Source: Bdellovibrionales bacterium (GTDB taxonomy: Bacteria; Bdellovibrionota; Bdellovibrionia; Bdellovibrionales; UBA1609). Taken from it: a stretch of DNA of 64,000 bases. The notes below the pieces were generated by a model that was not told the origin of the DNA, did no database searches, and was given only the letters and a program-made list of their open reading frames with translations. This document shows positions 20,818 to 31,432 of the stretch, one piece after another (positions within the stretch are counted from its first letter, which is position 1; the number at the start of each line of letters is the position of its first letter). The position numbers and the translations under genes were made by a program. The stretch is from assembly GCA_020850475.1 (NCBI GenBank), contig JADZEO010000155.1, positions 1-64,000 on the forward strand, written 5' to 3'.

Positions 20818-23610
20818 CTAGGGCTCAACATTAATAATCACCGGATTGGGCGCGGCACAACTAATCGCTGTTGCCGACAAGGTCGGAAGACCTTTGGTGA
20901 CGCAGCTGTAGCTACCCGCCCCCAGTTTACCAATGTTAAAGGGGCTACCGCCCGTATTGAGTAGGGGGGCGCCACCTGAGCCAGTTAAGTCGGCGTCGGC
21001 TCCACCGTTACATGAGTAACTGATCTTACTCACACCACGAGAAGCCACATTTAGTAGTAAATCCGTACTCGCCGTAATACTACCTGAGTTGGCGACACTC
21101 ACCGTACAAAACGGAACTTCAATTTTTACTGACACCGCAGCCGAAGCTCCTGAAGTATTTCGACCCACAATACTATAGCTTTGCACATCTTGACCCACCG
21201 TCGGGGTACCACTGATAGAGCAAGTGGTTTGATTTAAACTTAAACCAGCCGGCAATGCGGGCGTCGCTTGACAACTCGTAATCGCCCCACCACCATTAGT
21301 TGGCGTGACGGCCGAAAGGGCCACACCACGAGCCGCACTGATTTCGCTATTTCCAAATCGAATAGCCGGACTTCCACTGCCATCGTTAACTAGAACTTCA
21401 ACTTTTACAGATGTCACACTCCCCATGATGTTGGTCGCGACGACATAATATTCTCCAGCATCACTCAGCTGTATCGAGTCTTTGGAAATCTGGTTTGAAG
21501 TGGCGCCGGGAACCTCAACTCCATCTTTAAACCACTGAAGCCGTGGAGTCGGATTGCCGCGGACTTCGACCACCAGTGCACCGGCACTCCCCACCTTTAC
21601 TTTTCCGCCGACCGGCTGAACTTGGATCGTAGGAGCCGTCAGGGGAGCGGAGACAATGACCGCGACAGCTTGGCTCGCCACCGATCCCATGTCGTTGGTC
21701 GCGATAACTCGATAGCTGCCTGAATCTCCCACCCTTGAATTAAACTTATAATAGGACCGAAGGGTCGCGCCCGGGATATTGACGCCATCTTTTTGCCACT
21801 GGTAACTGACCGCGGGATTTCCAAATGCCCGGGCTGCCAATACAATGGTTCCGTCATGGATGACAACATCGCCTTCCGGCTGAAGGTCAAATTGCGGGAC
21901 CGAGGTCACATAAGGTGGAATCACATAGTCGGCGGATCCAGTTAGAGGAGAACCGCAGTAGTTATCGCCCCTGACGTCGGTCAAAACGCTTTGGACAACA
22001 ATTCTCTTTCCGACATACTTTCGCAAGATTTCATCGGGAATTTCGATTTCAAAGCGGAGAGCCCTCGAATCAGATGCACAGAATCGGCTCAAGTGGCTCT
22101 CTGACGGTAGATTTGCAGACACGGTGGTGACGTATTTGGAGCCCGGCTGCAACTGCTGACCCCCAACAACTAGAGCTAAGGAAATCGGACTACCATCTGA
22201 CTTGGGGCAGGCCCAACCTTAGACGATGTTGTTGCGCACGCCCTCAATGCGACCCCCTGAGTGGGGTCGGCTCGAGGTTGAAATTGAAACCTTGCGGCCT
22301 CCGTCGGTCGCCGTTAATGTCGTTTCATTAGAAACATAGGTCTCTTTGCCCCATGCCGAGGGGGGAAGCTGATAGGTAATGCGATAATTGAGAGCCCCGG
22401 CAGGACATGAAATACCAAGGGAATTTTCAGCAATTACCTCCGGCGCGACGCGCGCGATATTTTTTCTCACAGCTAGCCCCCCGCCGGGCAAGGTATAGCC
22501 CCAGCCAGTGTCGGGCGGCTGACTGATCAACAGAGTCACTGCCTCACGAGTGGACTTTGCACACGGGAACTCGGCCACGAGCACGCCAAAGTCATCGATG
22601 TCGACAAAGCCGGGAACGGTGTACCAATATGCCGATTCCCAGTCGATAATCGGAACGTCAACAGTTTCAGGGAACCTAAATCCTGAACTCGAAAAATCAG
22701 TCTGTCTACTTTCTTGCTCATAGGCAATCGAACTGGGTAGCTCTTCTCCCCACAAGATTTCGGTGGTGGGTTCAAAATCTTCGTCTCCGGGATCTTCTGA
22801 ATCAGGGTTAGACAAGTCGATCTCATTCTCTAAGTCAAACAAGGCAATGTCTTCCCAACTCTCAAGATTACCAAGGTCAAACTCATCGCTAAATGAATCA
22901 ACAAAGTTGGCAAAGAGCGGAATAATCTCGTCGTTTCCTCGCGGCTGGGCCTGTCTAACCTTAAAAATGACCGCAGCCTTAAACTGCACCTCAGTCATAT
23001 TGCGATTGAGATAGCGCACCGAACCCAGTTGAAAGATGGGAATTAAGTTCCCTGCTTCCGCGGCCACTTCGGCCGCACTTATTGATCCACCACCCATTGG
23101 CATTACCATGCTTCTGCCATTTCTCACGAAGTTATTAAGAGAATTGTGGATGGCCCAGGCCCAATCAATTTCTTTAACGGTCAAGGCCGTACTTGCCTGA
23201 TTGAGGTAAAGGATCTGTTGCGTGGAACTCAATCCCCAGTTCGCAACACGAAGCGCTTCATCACGCTTATTATTAACTAGCAATGAGCCCACTAGCAAAA
23301 GAGCCGACTCAGCCGTCACAAAGTTTTTCAGATCGGGTGGGAGATTTTTGAATGTCTCCACGGCTGGATCAGAACCGCCGGACCCGGAGTTGGGATCCAG
23401 TGTGGCCCCTTGAAGCATATTGTCGAGTTGGGAAAACAACTGATCGTCATTCAAGGTCAAAATCGCTGATGATGATTGCGACTGATCTTCACTCACTGCT
23501 GCACGAAACCCGCTGCCGCAGTTTTGAAAGGTCAATAAAGTAAAGATTGCTAATAGCAAACCAATCGATTTGCCAATCGAAATTACCTTTGCTCTGTTTT
23601 TTGAAAACAC
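20818..23610 (-). pseudogene. Large Ig-domain surface lipoprotein split by in-frame TAA at 22219-22221
   Basis: Same frame across the stop: ...GGRIEGVRNNIV-TAA-GWACPKSDGSPISLALVVGG...; N-terminal lipobox FQNCGSGF, C-terminal Ig-like repeats. Confidence 0.7.
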
Positions 23611-24078
23611 AATTCCCCCAGCAACTCAAACGAGTTGCCCCACTTTTTTAGTTTTAGAGATTAATCCGCCACCGTACCGCTATCTCATTCTAAGATCGAT
23701 CGCTCCCGAACACAAATGTCCCTCGCGACTGTCTCAATTCGAGATGACCGAGCTGCGAGCACCATTTGGCGAGGAGATCAGAGTTTCGGCCGGCAACACT
23801 TTCATATCAGCTTGTCGAAACTCTGATCTTGCCCTTGTCGTCGTCCCTGTCCAAACTATTGCCAAGGAATTAAATCCTGAGCAAATCAGCTACCTCGCTC
23901 TCGTCATCCTGGAGCCGACAGACCAGAACTCGAGTCTCCGAAAAACTCTGTAAAAGTTTTGGCCGATCTCAGTTGGGGGGAATTGAGAACAGGCTTGATC
24001 GCTTTGACTCTAATCAATTTTGGTCGGAAAGACGGTGGCTTTCCAACCCATTGATATTACTCAATCTCATAGTCCATG

Positions 24079-24096
24079 TGTCATCATCTGTCATCA
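24079..24096. repeat. Left end TGTCATCA tandem (candidate att/arm site)
   Basis: TGTCATCATCTGTCATCA, matching repeats at 59177-59206. Confidence 0.5.
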
Positions 24097-24111
24097 AGCA
24101 TTTCATGAGTC

Positions 24112-25221
24112 CTACACCTTAGCTCTCGAAATGAGCTGGAAAACATTGTTTCCCTGACTCGCCGAGGGCAACTCGTAACCCATCAGATCAGTAGCTCCCT
24201 TGATGTTCACACCAGCCAATCTCAAATAGACATCGGTGGTAGACATTTTGCGGTGCCCAACAATCGCCATTACCTTTACCAGCGGTACCCCCTGAGAAAG
24301 CAGGTTGGTGATAAAGGTTGCGCGCAGATCGTGGAACTTTACGGCAGTTATACCAATGCTGTGGCACAACTCCCGAGTCACCTGGGCCTGTTCTCCATGC
24401 GTCCATTCATCCAAATGGGGCAACACAAAGTCAGTTTCAGATCTCATGTTCTGACGCAGCTCAATCAGGAACTCTTTAAAGTCAGGGCTGATTGGAACAA
24501 CACGATTCTCTCGGTTCTTCGGCGGTCCAAACCCATCCTTACTGGTCCATTGCTTGGTGACATGGATCAGGTTGGCATCAAGATCAATATCACTCCAGCG
24601 AAGTGCATACATTTCACCCGACCTCATCCCGGATTTTAAGGCACATGCCCATATCGGAAAAAATCGGTGACCTGTGGTTCTTGCCATTTGAAGAAGCAGC
24701 TTTGCCTCTTCAGCGGTCAAAACCTTTTGCACAACCTGTGGTGCTTTGATCTTCAAGCCCAATGCGGGATTACGTGAAATAATCCCATCCTCAACCGCCA
24801 TCTCAAAAATTCTTCTGACTAACTTCAAAAGATTTTTCTGTGAGATGGGAGAGTTCTCACAACCGGACTCTTCAAGAAACTTTGCCACATCAGAAGCACT
24901 GATGCTCTTAAGCTCCTGACTAAGCCAACTCGCGGGAATCCATTTCTTAAGGCGGCCATCATAATTCATGATCGTACCAACCTTCAGTGTGAGCTTCATA
25001 CGGCTAATGCACTCGGAATGCCATCGTTCCCAAGTCCAAACCGGAGCAGCATCGGCAATCAGTTTCAATTCAGACTTGAATTGAAACTCAACATCCTTTG
25101 CAATTCGCTCCGACGGAATTCCTCGTCTGCGTCGAGCTACAAGTTTTTTGGTATTATCTCTCGTGGCAACATAAACTTCGTAAAGTTTTTTGCCACGTTT
25201 CATATAGGCTTTAATCATCAT
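24112..25221 (-). CDS. Tyrosine recombinase / phage-type integrase
   Basis: KSGMRSGEMYALRWSDIDL, HDLRATFITNLL, GHRKMSTTDVYLRL catalytic signatures. Confidence 0.95.
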   Translation of the reverse strand: MMIKAYMKRGKKLYEVYVATRDNTKKLVARRRRGIPSERIAKDVEFQFKSELKLIADAAPVWTWERWHSECISRMKLTLKVGTIMNYDGRLKKWIPASWLSQELKSISASDVAKFLEESGCENSPISQKNLLKLVRRIFEMAVEDGIISRNPALGLKIKAPQVVQKVLTAEEAKLLLQMARTTGHRFFPIWACALKSGMRSGEMYALRWSDIDLDANLIHVTKQWTSKDGFGPPKNRENRVVPISPDFKEFLIELRQNMRSETDFVLPHLDEWTHGEQAQVTRELCHSIGITAVKFHDLRATFITNLLSQGVPLVKVMAIVGHRKMSTTDVYLRLAGVNIKGATDLMGYELPSASQGNNVFQLISRAKV

Positions 25222-25448
25222 CTTCCACCTTTCGGAAGAAGAAGCGACTTCAAATCCCTCAAATGAAATTTCAACCTCCTTCCCAACTTGTAGGATCGCA
25301 CCTTTCCTCTGCAAACAAGAATTCGCAAAGCGTTTGGCGTGACCCCTAAGTAGGATGCAGCGTCTTGAGTAGACAACCATTCACGGACTATTCGATTTTC
25401 AAAGAACTCGGGAGTCTCTTCGACTCCCAACACCCTTACATTCGCCAT
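25218..25448 (-). CDS. Excisionase-like HTH protein
   Basis: LSTQDAASYLGVTPNALRILVCRGKVRSYKLGRRLKF; 4-bp overlap with integrase. Confidence 0.75.
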   Translation of the reverse strand: MANVRVLGVEETPEFFENRIVREWLSTQDAASYLGVTPNALRILVCRGKVRSYKLGRRLKFHLRDLKSLLLPKGGR

Positions 25449-25532
25449 TTTTTGCCCTTAAATCAAGCAGAAAAATGCGACTAAAAATTAAAAAAGCTCC
25501 TACAATTAAATACTTACACAACCATCGGCAGT

Positions 25533-25997
25533 CTATTTTATTGCCCCATCAGACGCAGCAGAAGCCTCGACAGTAGCTGATTTCGTCCGTTCATGAGACG
25601 GATCATTCGCCGCTGATTCTGACCTCGCCTTGGGCGTTTTAGGCTTACGTTTTTCTCTGACGACAGGCGTTTGAAGCTGGCTTAACACATCAGCGAGGCT
25701 CAACTCTTCACCGGACTCTTTTGCAGCTTTCAGTTTTTGCAACGCCCATTGCGCCGCTTGGACATCATCAAAATATTTGTCCTTGATCGCGGCGAGTTCG
25801 CCGCTCGTCAGTGGCTCCGTCCGGCTTTGCAAAATGAAATTGGCAATTTCTTTGTGGGTCAATTTGATGATGCCACCAAAGGACTCTTCAATTTGCGCGG
25901 CCACCGCCCTGACGAATTCGACCGACGCGCATTCAAGCACAATACGGTCGGGATTTATTTGGCGCTTTCGTTTTGGCTTCTGTTCTGTAGGTTCCAT
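25533..25997 (-). CDS. Hypothetical ICE protein, basic
   Basis: 154 aa ORF in ICE transfer-module orientation. Confidence 0.5.
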   Translation of the reverse strand: MEPTEQKPKRKRQINPDRIVLECASVEFVRAVAAQIEESFGGIIKLTHKEIANFILQSRTEPLTSGELAAIKDKYFDDVQAAQWALQKLKAAKESGEELSLADVLSQLQTPVVREKRKPKTPKARSESAANDPSHERTKSATVEASAASDGAIK

Positions 25998-25999
25998 AT

Positions 26000-26392
26000 C
26001 TATTCACTCCATCCGCTGGTTTTTTCAATAACGTACATGTAGTGACCATCAATATACTTATCGCCTTCGATCCGAGCCGGAACCCAAACACGGCGAACCT
26101 TCGGGGCAGTCAAAGACGGCGCCTGTGAGTCGAAAGGATTTTGTTTTAGTGTTTCTTGCTGCTGTTTCTTCTGCTTGTCTTTGTAGGCCGAGTAGCCAAT
26201 CAAGCTTCCCAAACCAACGCCAACAGCAGCACCGATCAAAGTTGATTGATCTCTCTTTCCATCATTTCCTGCGGAATTACCGATCAGTCCTCCGGCGGTC
26301 CCCCCGATAACAGCTCCTAATATGGTACTCTTCTCCATTGATGCACAGGCGGGTAAGGTTAGAGATATAATGATAAGAATGGACGTTCTCAT
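26000..26392 (-). CDS. Glycine-zipper lipoprotein
   Basis: Lipobox LPACAS; GAVIGGTAGGLIGNSAG...GAAVGVGLGSLIGY. Confidence 0.7.
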   Translation of the reverse strand: MRTSILIIISLTLPACASMEKSTILGAVIGGTAGGLIGNSAGNDGKRDQSTLIGAAVGVGLGSLIGYSAYKDKQKKQQQETLKQNPFDSQAPSLTAPKVRRVWVPARIEGDKYIDGHYMYVIEKTSGWSE

Positions 26393-26416
26393 GCGTTCAT
26401 ACTCCTGAAATACTGA

Positions 26417-27310
26417 CTAGAGCGAAAAAGCGCCAGTCAGTTGAAAAAAACGATGAGTCTCTATGTTTTGATTTGTTGCTGATTTTCTTGGAAATTTTCG
26501 AATGTCGTAGAAATGAGTCCTGTCCACATGTGGAAAGGGAATGGACGGCGATTGGACAAGAGCTTCGGCGAGTGTCTTGCCGGTGTCTTTGCCAATACAG
26601 ATTTTGCTCTGCCAATGGTGTTTGAGAAAATCATCGAGAGTAATGAAGCTATGAATATTTTCTTTTGGCTTGATTGATTTTAGAATCGCCTCTTGGATAC
26701 TGCTTGGATTGACCCGCTTACCAGTGATCCAGATGACTTGGTTAGCTTTGGTATCAAGGCGGTAAAAGCGTCCAACTGTTTCGTATTCGACCAACGCCTT
26801 TTGATTCAGCTCAACCTCAATTGCCAGCAGACGAGAATCTGAGCCATTGCTATAATACCAATAGCCATCAGGCCGGTGGATCTTCGAGCGTGGAACCCAT
26901 TCAGGATAAGATTCCTTTGTAAATCTCCGCAGTTGTTGCTCTGTGAACATTTGCCATCCTGATGGCACACCATCAATCCAACGCCCAAGCTGCGCGGCCA
27001 GAACGATGAGGTCATGGCCCGGACTTTCAGAAAGATAACCTTCTTCAGCTAATTCCGGCAGATCATCCTTGAGATATTGAAAGCCCTTCTTTTCTAGCGC
27101 CCAAACAAATCCTTTGCCATTTCTTGAAACAAGAGACTGAACATATTTCCCCTTTTCCAGACGTTGAAGGCGCTTGTAGCAAGCTTCTACTGAGCTATGC
27201 GTATAGAATTTCTTCGCCAGAGTTGCGGTGGTCGCCAATTTCCATTGCCACAGAAAAGCGAGCATTCCCTCGCAAGTTTCGGATGAAAGCCGCATTTCTT
27301 TACGCCTCAT
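26417..27310 (-). CDS. Replication-relaxation family protein, possible MOB_C-type relaxase
   Basis: N-terminal wHTH-like region; RPDG...LLAIEVELNQK resembles a PD-(D/E)XK core; overlaps the coupling ATPase gene. Confidence 0.6.
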   Translation of the reverse strand: MRRKEMRLSSETCEGMLAFLWQWKLATTATLAKKFYTHSSVEACYKRLQRLEKGKYVQSLVSRNGKGFVWALEKKGFQYLKDDLPELAEEGYLSESPGHDLIVLAAQLGRWIDGVPSGWQMFTEQQLRRFTKESYPEWVPRSKIHRPDGYWYYSNGSDSRLLAIEVELNQKALVEYETVGRFYRLDTKANQVIWITGKRVNPSSIQEAILKSIKPKENIHSFITLDDFLKHHWQSKICIGKDTGKTLAEALVQSPSIPFPHVDRTHFYDIRKFPRKSATNQNIETHRFFQLTGAFSL

Positions 27311-28706
27311 CAGAATTCTCTTTCTTGGATTTCAACAAATTTGACGTTTCTTCGACGGTTAAAAATGGAGTCTGAACTTCGGTTTGCTCCAAGCTCGTCT
27401 TCCAGATGCAGCGTCCAGGAACTTTCGGAAGATGGGCCGCACGGGAGTTATCCAGTATTGTTTGGCTGCTATGCATGTTGGGCATTTGAAATGCTACGAT
27501 CCCAGAGAGATTAGCTTTAATTTGCCCATCGACAGCCTTCACGTCTGGTCGTTGTGTTGCAATGATAAGGTGGATTCCAACGGCCCGGCCTTGAGCCGCC
27601 AATTTAATCACAAGCCTTTTTGCGCGCTGGGCATCGTTGGCTCCAGACTTATCGCTTGCCATGAACAACTCCGCAGCTTCGTCAATTACCACCACGGTTC
27701 GGTTAACGGCACACGATGCGGTACGTTTCTCGGCGGGCAGTTTTAAGAACGCGTCGATGTCTTTGCATTCATTCTGCTTAAGGATTGCCATTCTCGATTG
27801 AAGGGTTTCGTCAAGACGCTCCATGAACTCCAAGGCGCCAGATGTATTGGGAACTACATTCATGCGCTCCATATTCTCAAAAATCTGAAATTCCAAGCCG
27901 CCTTTAAGGTCGATCAGAACAAATTCAAACTTTGGATTGTTCAAGTAGAGTGTGGTAATAATCTGCCGAAGAAATGTTGATTTCCCTCCACCGCTTTGCC
28001 CACCAACAAGGAAGTGTGGCGTCTCCCTAAGATCGGCAATAATTTTCCTAGCTCGCGTTTCTCCGATGAGGAAACGGCATTTGCCAATCTCGGCAATATC
28101 AGCAAGTTTGACTCCGGTCGGAATTGCAGAGCCCGCATAAATGATGTCAACGGTTCCGCGCTCGCGATCTTCCTTGATTTCGTCAATATACACCTGGAGC
28201 GCGCTCTCAAGATTCTCTTTAGCGGCAATAAATTGGGACAATGGTAGATTAGCGCGGCTAAGTCGCATTTTCCGAGTAAACTCATCAATCGGTTTGTCAA
28301 AAATGAATGCTGGCAACTTGCCTATGGAGTTCTTCAAACCAGAGGTCTGAAAAACATCTGTTAGCTTTCGCGACACCTGATTGTGCAAAATGGTTTGCCA
28401 AGATCCCCAGATTGCAAATCCACTTACCGCACCCGCGATACAGTAGGTGAAATATGTCCACATACCGGCAGGTGGCAAAAGCCAATCCAACTTCAAGATG
28501 CCAAAGAAAGGAGCATCAAGTTTTGTTAAGACCAGAATATTGAAAAGACATCCGGGAACCAAGCAGACGAACCAATCAATTGATTTGCTCGTGATGCCGT
28601 GAAAAACTTCAATTACCGGTCTGCTAACCAGTGCGACGAACATATCCCAAGCTTTATTCAGATCAATGTTGCTTAGGCTCGAAACGTATCTGTTTTGCTT
28701 TTCCAT
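27300..28706 (-). CDS. FtsK/SpoIIIE (TcpA)-like conjugative coupling ATPase
   Basis: Walker A GGQSGGGKSTFLRQ, VVVIDEAAELF, GIHLIIATQRPD; N-terminal TM segments. Confidence 0.88.
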   Translation of the reverse strand: MEKQNRYVSSLSNIDLNKAWDMFVALVSRPVIEVFHGITSKSIDWFVCLVPGCLFNILVLTKLDAPFFGILKLDWLLPPAGMWTYFTYCIAGAVSGFAIWGSWQTILHNQVSRKLTDVFQTSGLKNSIGKLPAFIFDKPIDEFTRKMRLSRANLPLSQFIAAKENLESALQVYIDEIKEDRERGTVDIIYAGSAIPTGVKLADIAEIGKCRFLIGETRARKIIADLRETPHFLVGGQSGGGKSTFLRQIITTLYLNNPKFEFVLIDLKGGLEFQIFENMERMNVVPNTSGALEFMERLDETLQSRMAILKQNECKDIDAFLKLPAEKRTASCAVNRTVVVIDEAAELFMASDKSGANDAQRAKRLVIKLAAQGRAVGIHLIIATQRPDVKAVDGQIKANLSGIVAFQMPNMHSSQTILDNSRAAHLPKVPGRCIWKTSLEQTEVQTPFLTVEETSNLLKSKKENSDEA

Positions 28707-29585
28707 TTACTCTCCATCGAATATGACGCAAATTTCGGTGCCGCCCTTGACTTGAATCACGGTCTTTTGCTGCTTCCACTTTTCCATTATTTCTTTTGAT
28801 TGTTCGATTGAGGCTTTGGCTGCACCATTGAGAGCAGCATTTTTCAGATCAGACTTTTTTACAGCAACGCCGTTTCGCACTTCGGATTCTTGGAGTCCAT
28901 CAGCCATGCCACCCGCGAAATTGAGTCCAATCCCAGCGGCAAGCATAGAAGCATACTTACCAACTTTTGAGCCTCGTATGCCGACGGTCTGATCTTCCTG
29001 GTCACAGGCTTGAGCTTTGACATTCTGGACAGTGCCATCACGAAAGACGAGCTTACTGAAATTCACAAGTAATCGCTCTTCGGTAGAACTACCATTGCCG
29101 ATGAGAACAGTGCCCACATCAGCAATCGCGTCACCATTTACGGTTAGCGACTCAATAAGCGCTGCTTTTACGAGACCGTTCGAGGCCCCGGTAACAAGTT
29201 TAGCTCGTACTGTAGTCCCAGGGGGAATTTGTCCCAGCCGCGGACGACTCACAACCTGAAGGCCAGAGTAGTGGCGCACCACTTGAGCTGCACCGCCCTT
29301 ATTTCTTCGTTCCACCTCATATCTGTTTGCGGCCTGGGGTACCTCTATAGTCGCGGTCGGACTAACGACACCATTGAAAACAATGGGACTTCGGACATCC
29401 AATTGAACGGGACGAAGAAGCGCCATGATACTGGTAATGGTAAAGACGGCAATGACCACCCCAAGAACACATTTGCCCTTGATAGTTAGTTTTTTTCCAT
29501 CTTGCCGATATAAATGGCGGCCAACGCCCCAACGCTCTTTGTGACCGGTGTCGCGTCTTACTTTTACCTGCTCGACATCAGTCAT
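28707..29585 (-). CDS. VirB10/TrbI-like T4SS protein (short)
   Basis: Single TM, GLQVVSRPRLGQIPPGTTVRAKLVTGASNGLVKA pattern, gene order. Confidence 0.7.
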   Translation of the reverse strand: MTDVEQVKVRRDTGHKERWGVGRHLYRQDGKKLTIKGKCVLGVVIAVFTITSIMALLRPVQLDVRSPIVFNGVVSPTATIEVPQAANRYEVERRNKGGAAQVVRHYSGLQVVSRPRLGQIPPGTTVRAKLVTGASNGLVKAALIESLTVNGDAIADVGTVLIGNGSSTEERLLVNFSKLVFRDGTVQNVKAQACDQEDQTVGIRGSKVGKYASMLAAGIGLNFAGGMADGLQESEVRNGVAVKKSDLKNAALNGAAKASIEQSKEIMEKWKQQKTVIQVKGGTEICVIFDGE

Positions 29586-29949
29586 TTATCTTTACCTTGA
29601 TTTTGTTTTCATCGGGATCTCGCACTTTCACGATGCTATCGTAGCGACCAGAGCTGGTTGTCAGCAGAAAGGCGCATCTTCGGCCAAACAGATAAACGAA
29701 CATGTTGGTATTGGCATTGGAGCTAAGGGCCGTCAGCGCAATATCGTTTTTTATGTACTCCACTCCAAACTGCTTTGTGCTTCCAAGTAGCACATTGTCC
29801 GGCTTAACCGGAAAATTGATGATCGTTCCGAAGTTGGGGCGAATGTATATGGTCGCCACTTTGGATTCATCACATTTGACCACACGGGCGTCGGCAAACG
29901 CCACGGGTGAAATGGCCAACGAAAGTAGGCCAAGGATAATTCGCATCAT
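29578..29949 (-). CDS. VirB9/TrbG-like T4SS protein (short)
   Basis: Signal peptide, YIRPNFGTIINFPVKP, gene order. Confidence 0.55.
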   Translation of the reverse strand: MMRIILGLLSLAISPVAFADARVVKCDESKVATIYIRPNFGTIINFPVKPDNVLLGSTKQFGVEYIKNDIALTALSSNANTNMFVYLFGRRCAFLLTTSSGRYDSIVKVRDPDENKIKVKIND

Positions 29950-30482
29950 TGCTTATCTCTCTTTTCAATCGTTTTGACTTCTGAAACGACGAGCCCATAG
30001 GGGTTGCCCTCGCTTCTGGCTACAGATTCGATTTTCACATTGAGCGGGAACTTGAATGCAGACCGGACTTCACCCACTGAAATCAATCTGTCCGCATCTA
30101 CAACGACAGCGCCGCCTTCCACACTAGCTGAATTGAGGATTACTTTTTGAGAAAGCTTTCGATTCTGTAAGTCCTTTTGCTCCTTAGCACGCAAGAGTTG
30201 CTCATCATCGGAAAGGAAGTCATTCCGAACAATTGCTTGGGTATCAAAACGCTGCGCGAGTGCTTCCTGCAAAAAGGCTTCGATTTCAGTTGCTGTGCGC
30301 TTTCCATCGACGACCGAAGCCGCCTTGGAATAGCAGCCGCGATCCACAACGATTGGGTCTTTCAGGGCGAGCTTCAGCGAGGATGCACCAAAAAATAGGC
30401 ACAATACGCTCAGGCACAGAACAACCGCTTTTATGACTGAATTTTCGGAGGCAACCCTTGCCCATGCAATAGTGAATTTCAT
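29946..30482 (-). CDS. VirB8/TraE-like T4SS protein
   Basis: N-terminal TM followed by ~150 aa periplasmic part; position between VirB6 and VirB9. Confidence 0.55.
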   Translation of the reverse strand: MKFTIAWARVASENSVIKAVVLCLSVLCLFFGASSLKLALKDPIVVDRGCYSKAASVVDGKRTATEIEAFLQEALAQRFDTQAIVRNDFLSDDEQLLRAKEQKDLQNRKLSQKVILNSASVEGGAVVVDADRLISVGEVRSAFKFPLNVKIESVARSEGNPYGLVVSEVKTIEKRDKQ

Positions 30483-31432
30483 ATTCTAAACTCCATTTGG
30501 CTTTCATCTCTTTTGGCTGGGACTTTTCGCACGTAGTTTGGCTTTGATGTACGTCTCTTGATTGCACTTTGCGCGGCTTGATACTTATCTTTTAGAAACT
30601 TAGCGCCGTTCGTTCCACCGCCAAAAGATTTTGCGCCAACGGCCTTACCGGCTGCCATCGCTGATCCCGGAGTAATAGCAAGACCACCGATTGCCAGGGC
30701 TCCGACATTTCGCGTCATAGTCGCAAGACCGCTTCCAGCAAGCGCATGCACAACAAACGGTGTCAGCAACAGTGATCCTGCCAAGATAATGTTAAAACTA
30801 ATGGCCGTAAGAAAACTAATCTGCGAGCCGTTTCCGTTCATGTTGCTTAGAGCTGCACTCCACAGAAGAGTTGCAATGACGGACCAGACAATCTTCCAGC
30901 AGGCAATTTCAATCAGGGATTTAAAAAGTGCCTTTGTTGCCGATGCCGTCGCCGGCAGCACATAAAGAGCAATTAAAAGCGGCGAAAATACATATAAGAG
31001 GGTCCACGCATACAGATAAAACGCGTCCGCAATATGAATTGAAAAATACAGCAGGAAGAACGTCAGAAACGAAATTATCAGGATCACTGTGTCCTTGAAT
31101 GAAACCCAGGACCAGGAGAGTTCTCCTAATTTGTCTCCCATCCGGTCCAGCACAAGCTTGAACTGGTTGAGATCCCCAAGACGAACAGCAATCGCGTCGG
31201 TAACATCTGCAATTGCATTAGTGATGTCAGGATAGGTATGAAGCAGTAGCGCCGCGATAAAGACACGGCCCACCAGTTGTCCAAATGAAGGCATGCCCCC
31301 CATTGGAATCTTAAAATATTCGAGGACTACCCCAAGAAGCATGAGCATCGTCACGAGTAAGTAAAAGAACGAATAAAATATTCCGTGAATGGCCTTTGCC
31401 TCTGAGGCAAGCCAACTAATATCTGCCATCAT
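30479..31432 (-). CDS. VirB6/TrbL-like polytopic T4SS protein
   Basis: Multiple TM helices, gene order. Confidence 0.7.
   Translation of the reverse strand: MMADISWLASEAKAIHGIFYSFFYLLVTMLMLLGVVLEYFKIPMGGMPSFGQLVGRVFIAALLLHTYPDITNAIADVTDAIAVRLGDLNQFKLVLDRMGDKLGELSWSWVSFKDTVILIISFLTFFLLYFSIHIADAFYLYAWTLLYVFSPLLIALYVLPATASATKALFKSLIEIACWKIVWSVIATLLWSAALSNMNGNGSQISFLTAISFNIILAGSLLLTPFVVHALAGSGLATMTRNVGALAIGGLAITPGSAMAAGKAVGAKSFGGGTNGAKFLKDKYQAAQSAIKRRTSKPNYVRKVPAKRDESQMEFRI

Noticed and set aside
23570-23953. 127-aa plus-strand ORF between the split lipoprotein and ICE
   Set aside because: No signal, family motif or RBS; it overlaps the divergent gene start.
24021-24048. Possible tRNA-Pro 3'-end remnant (TGGTCGGAAAGACGGTGG...)
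   Set aside because: Only TGGTCGG matches exactly; too short to claim an att direct repeat.
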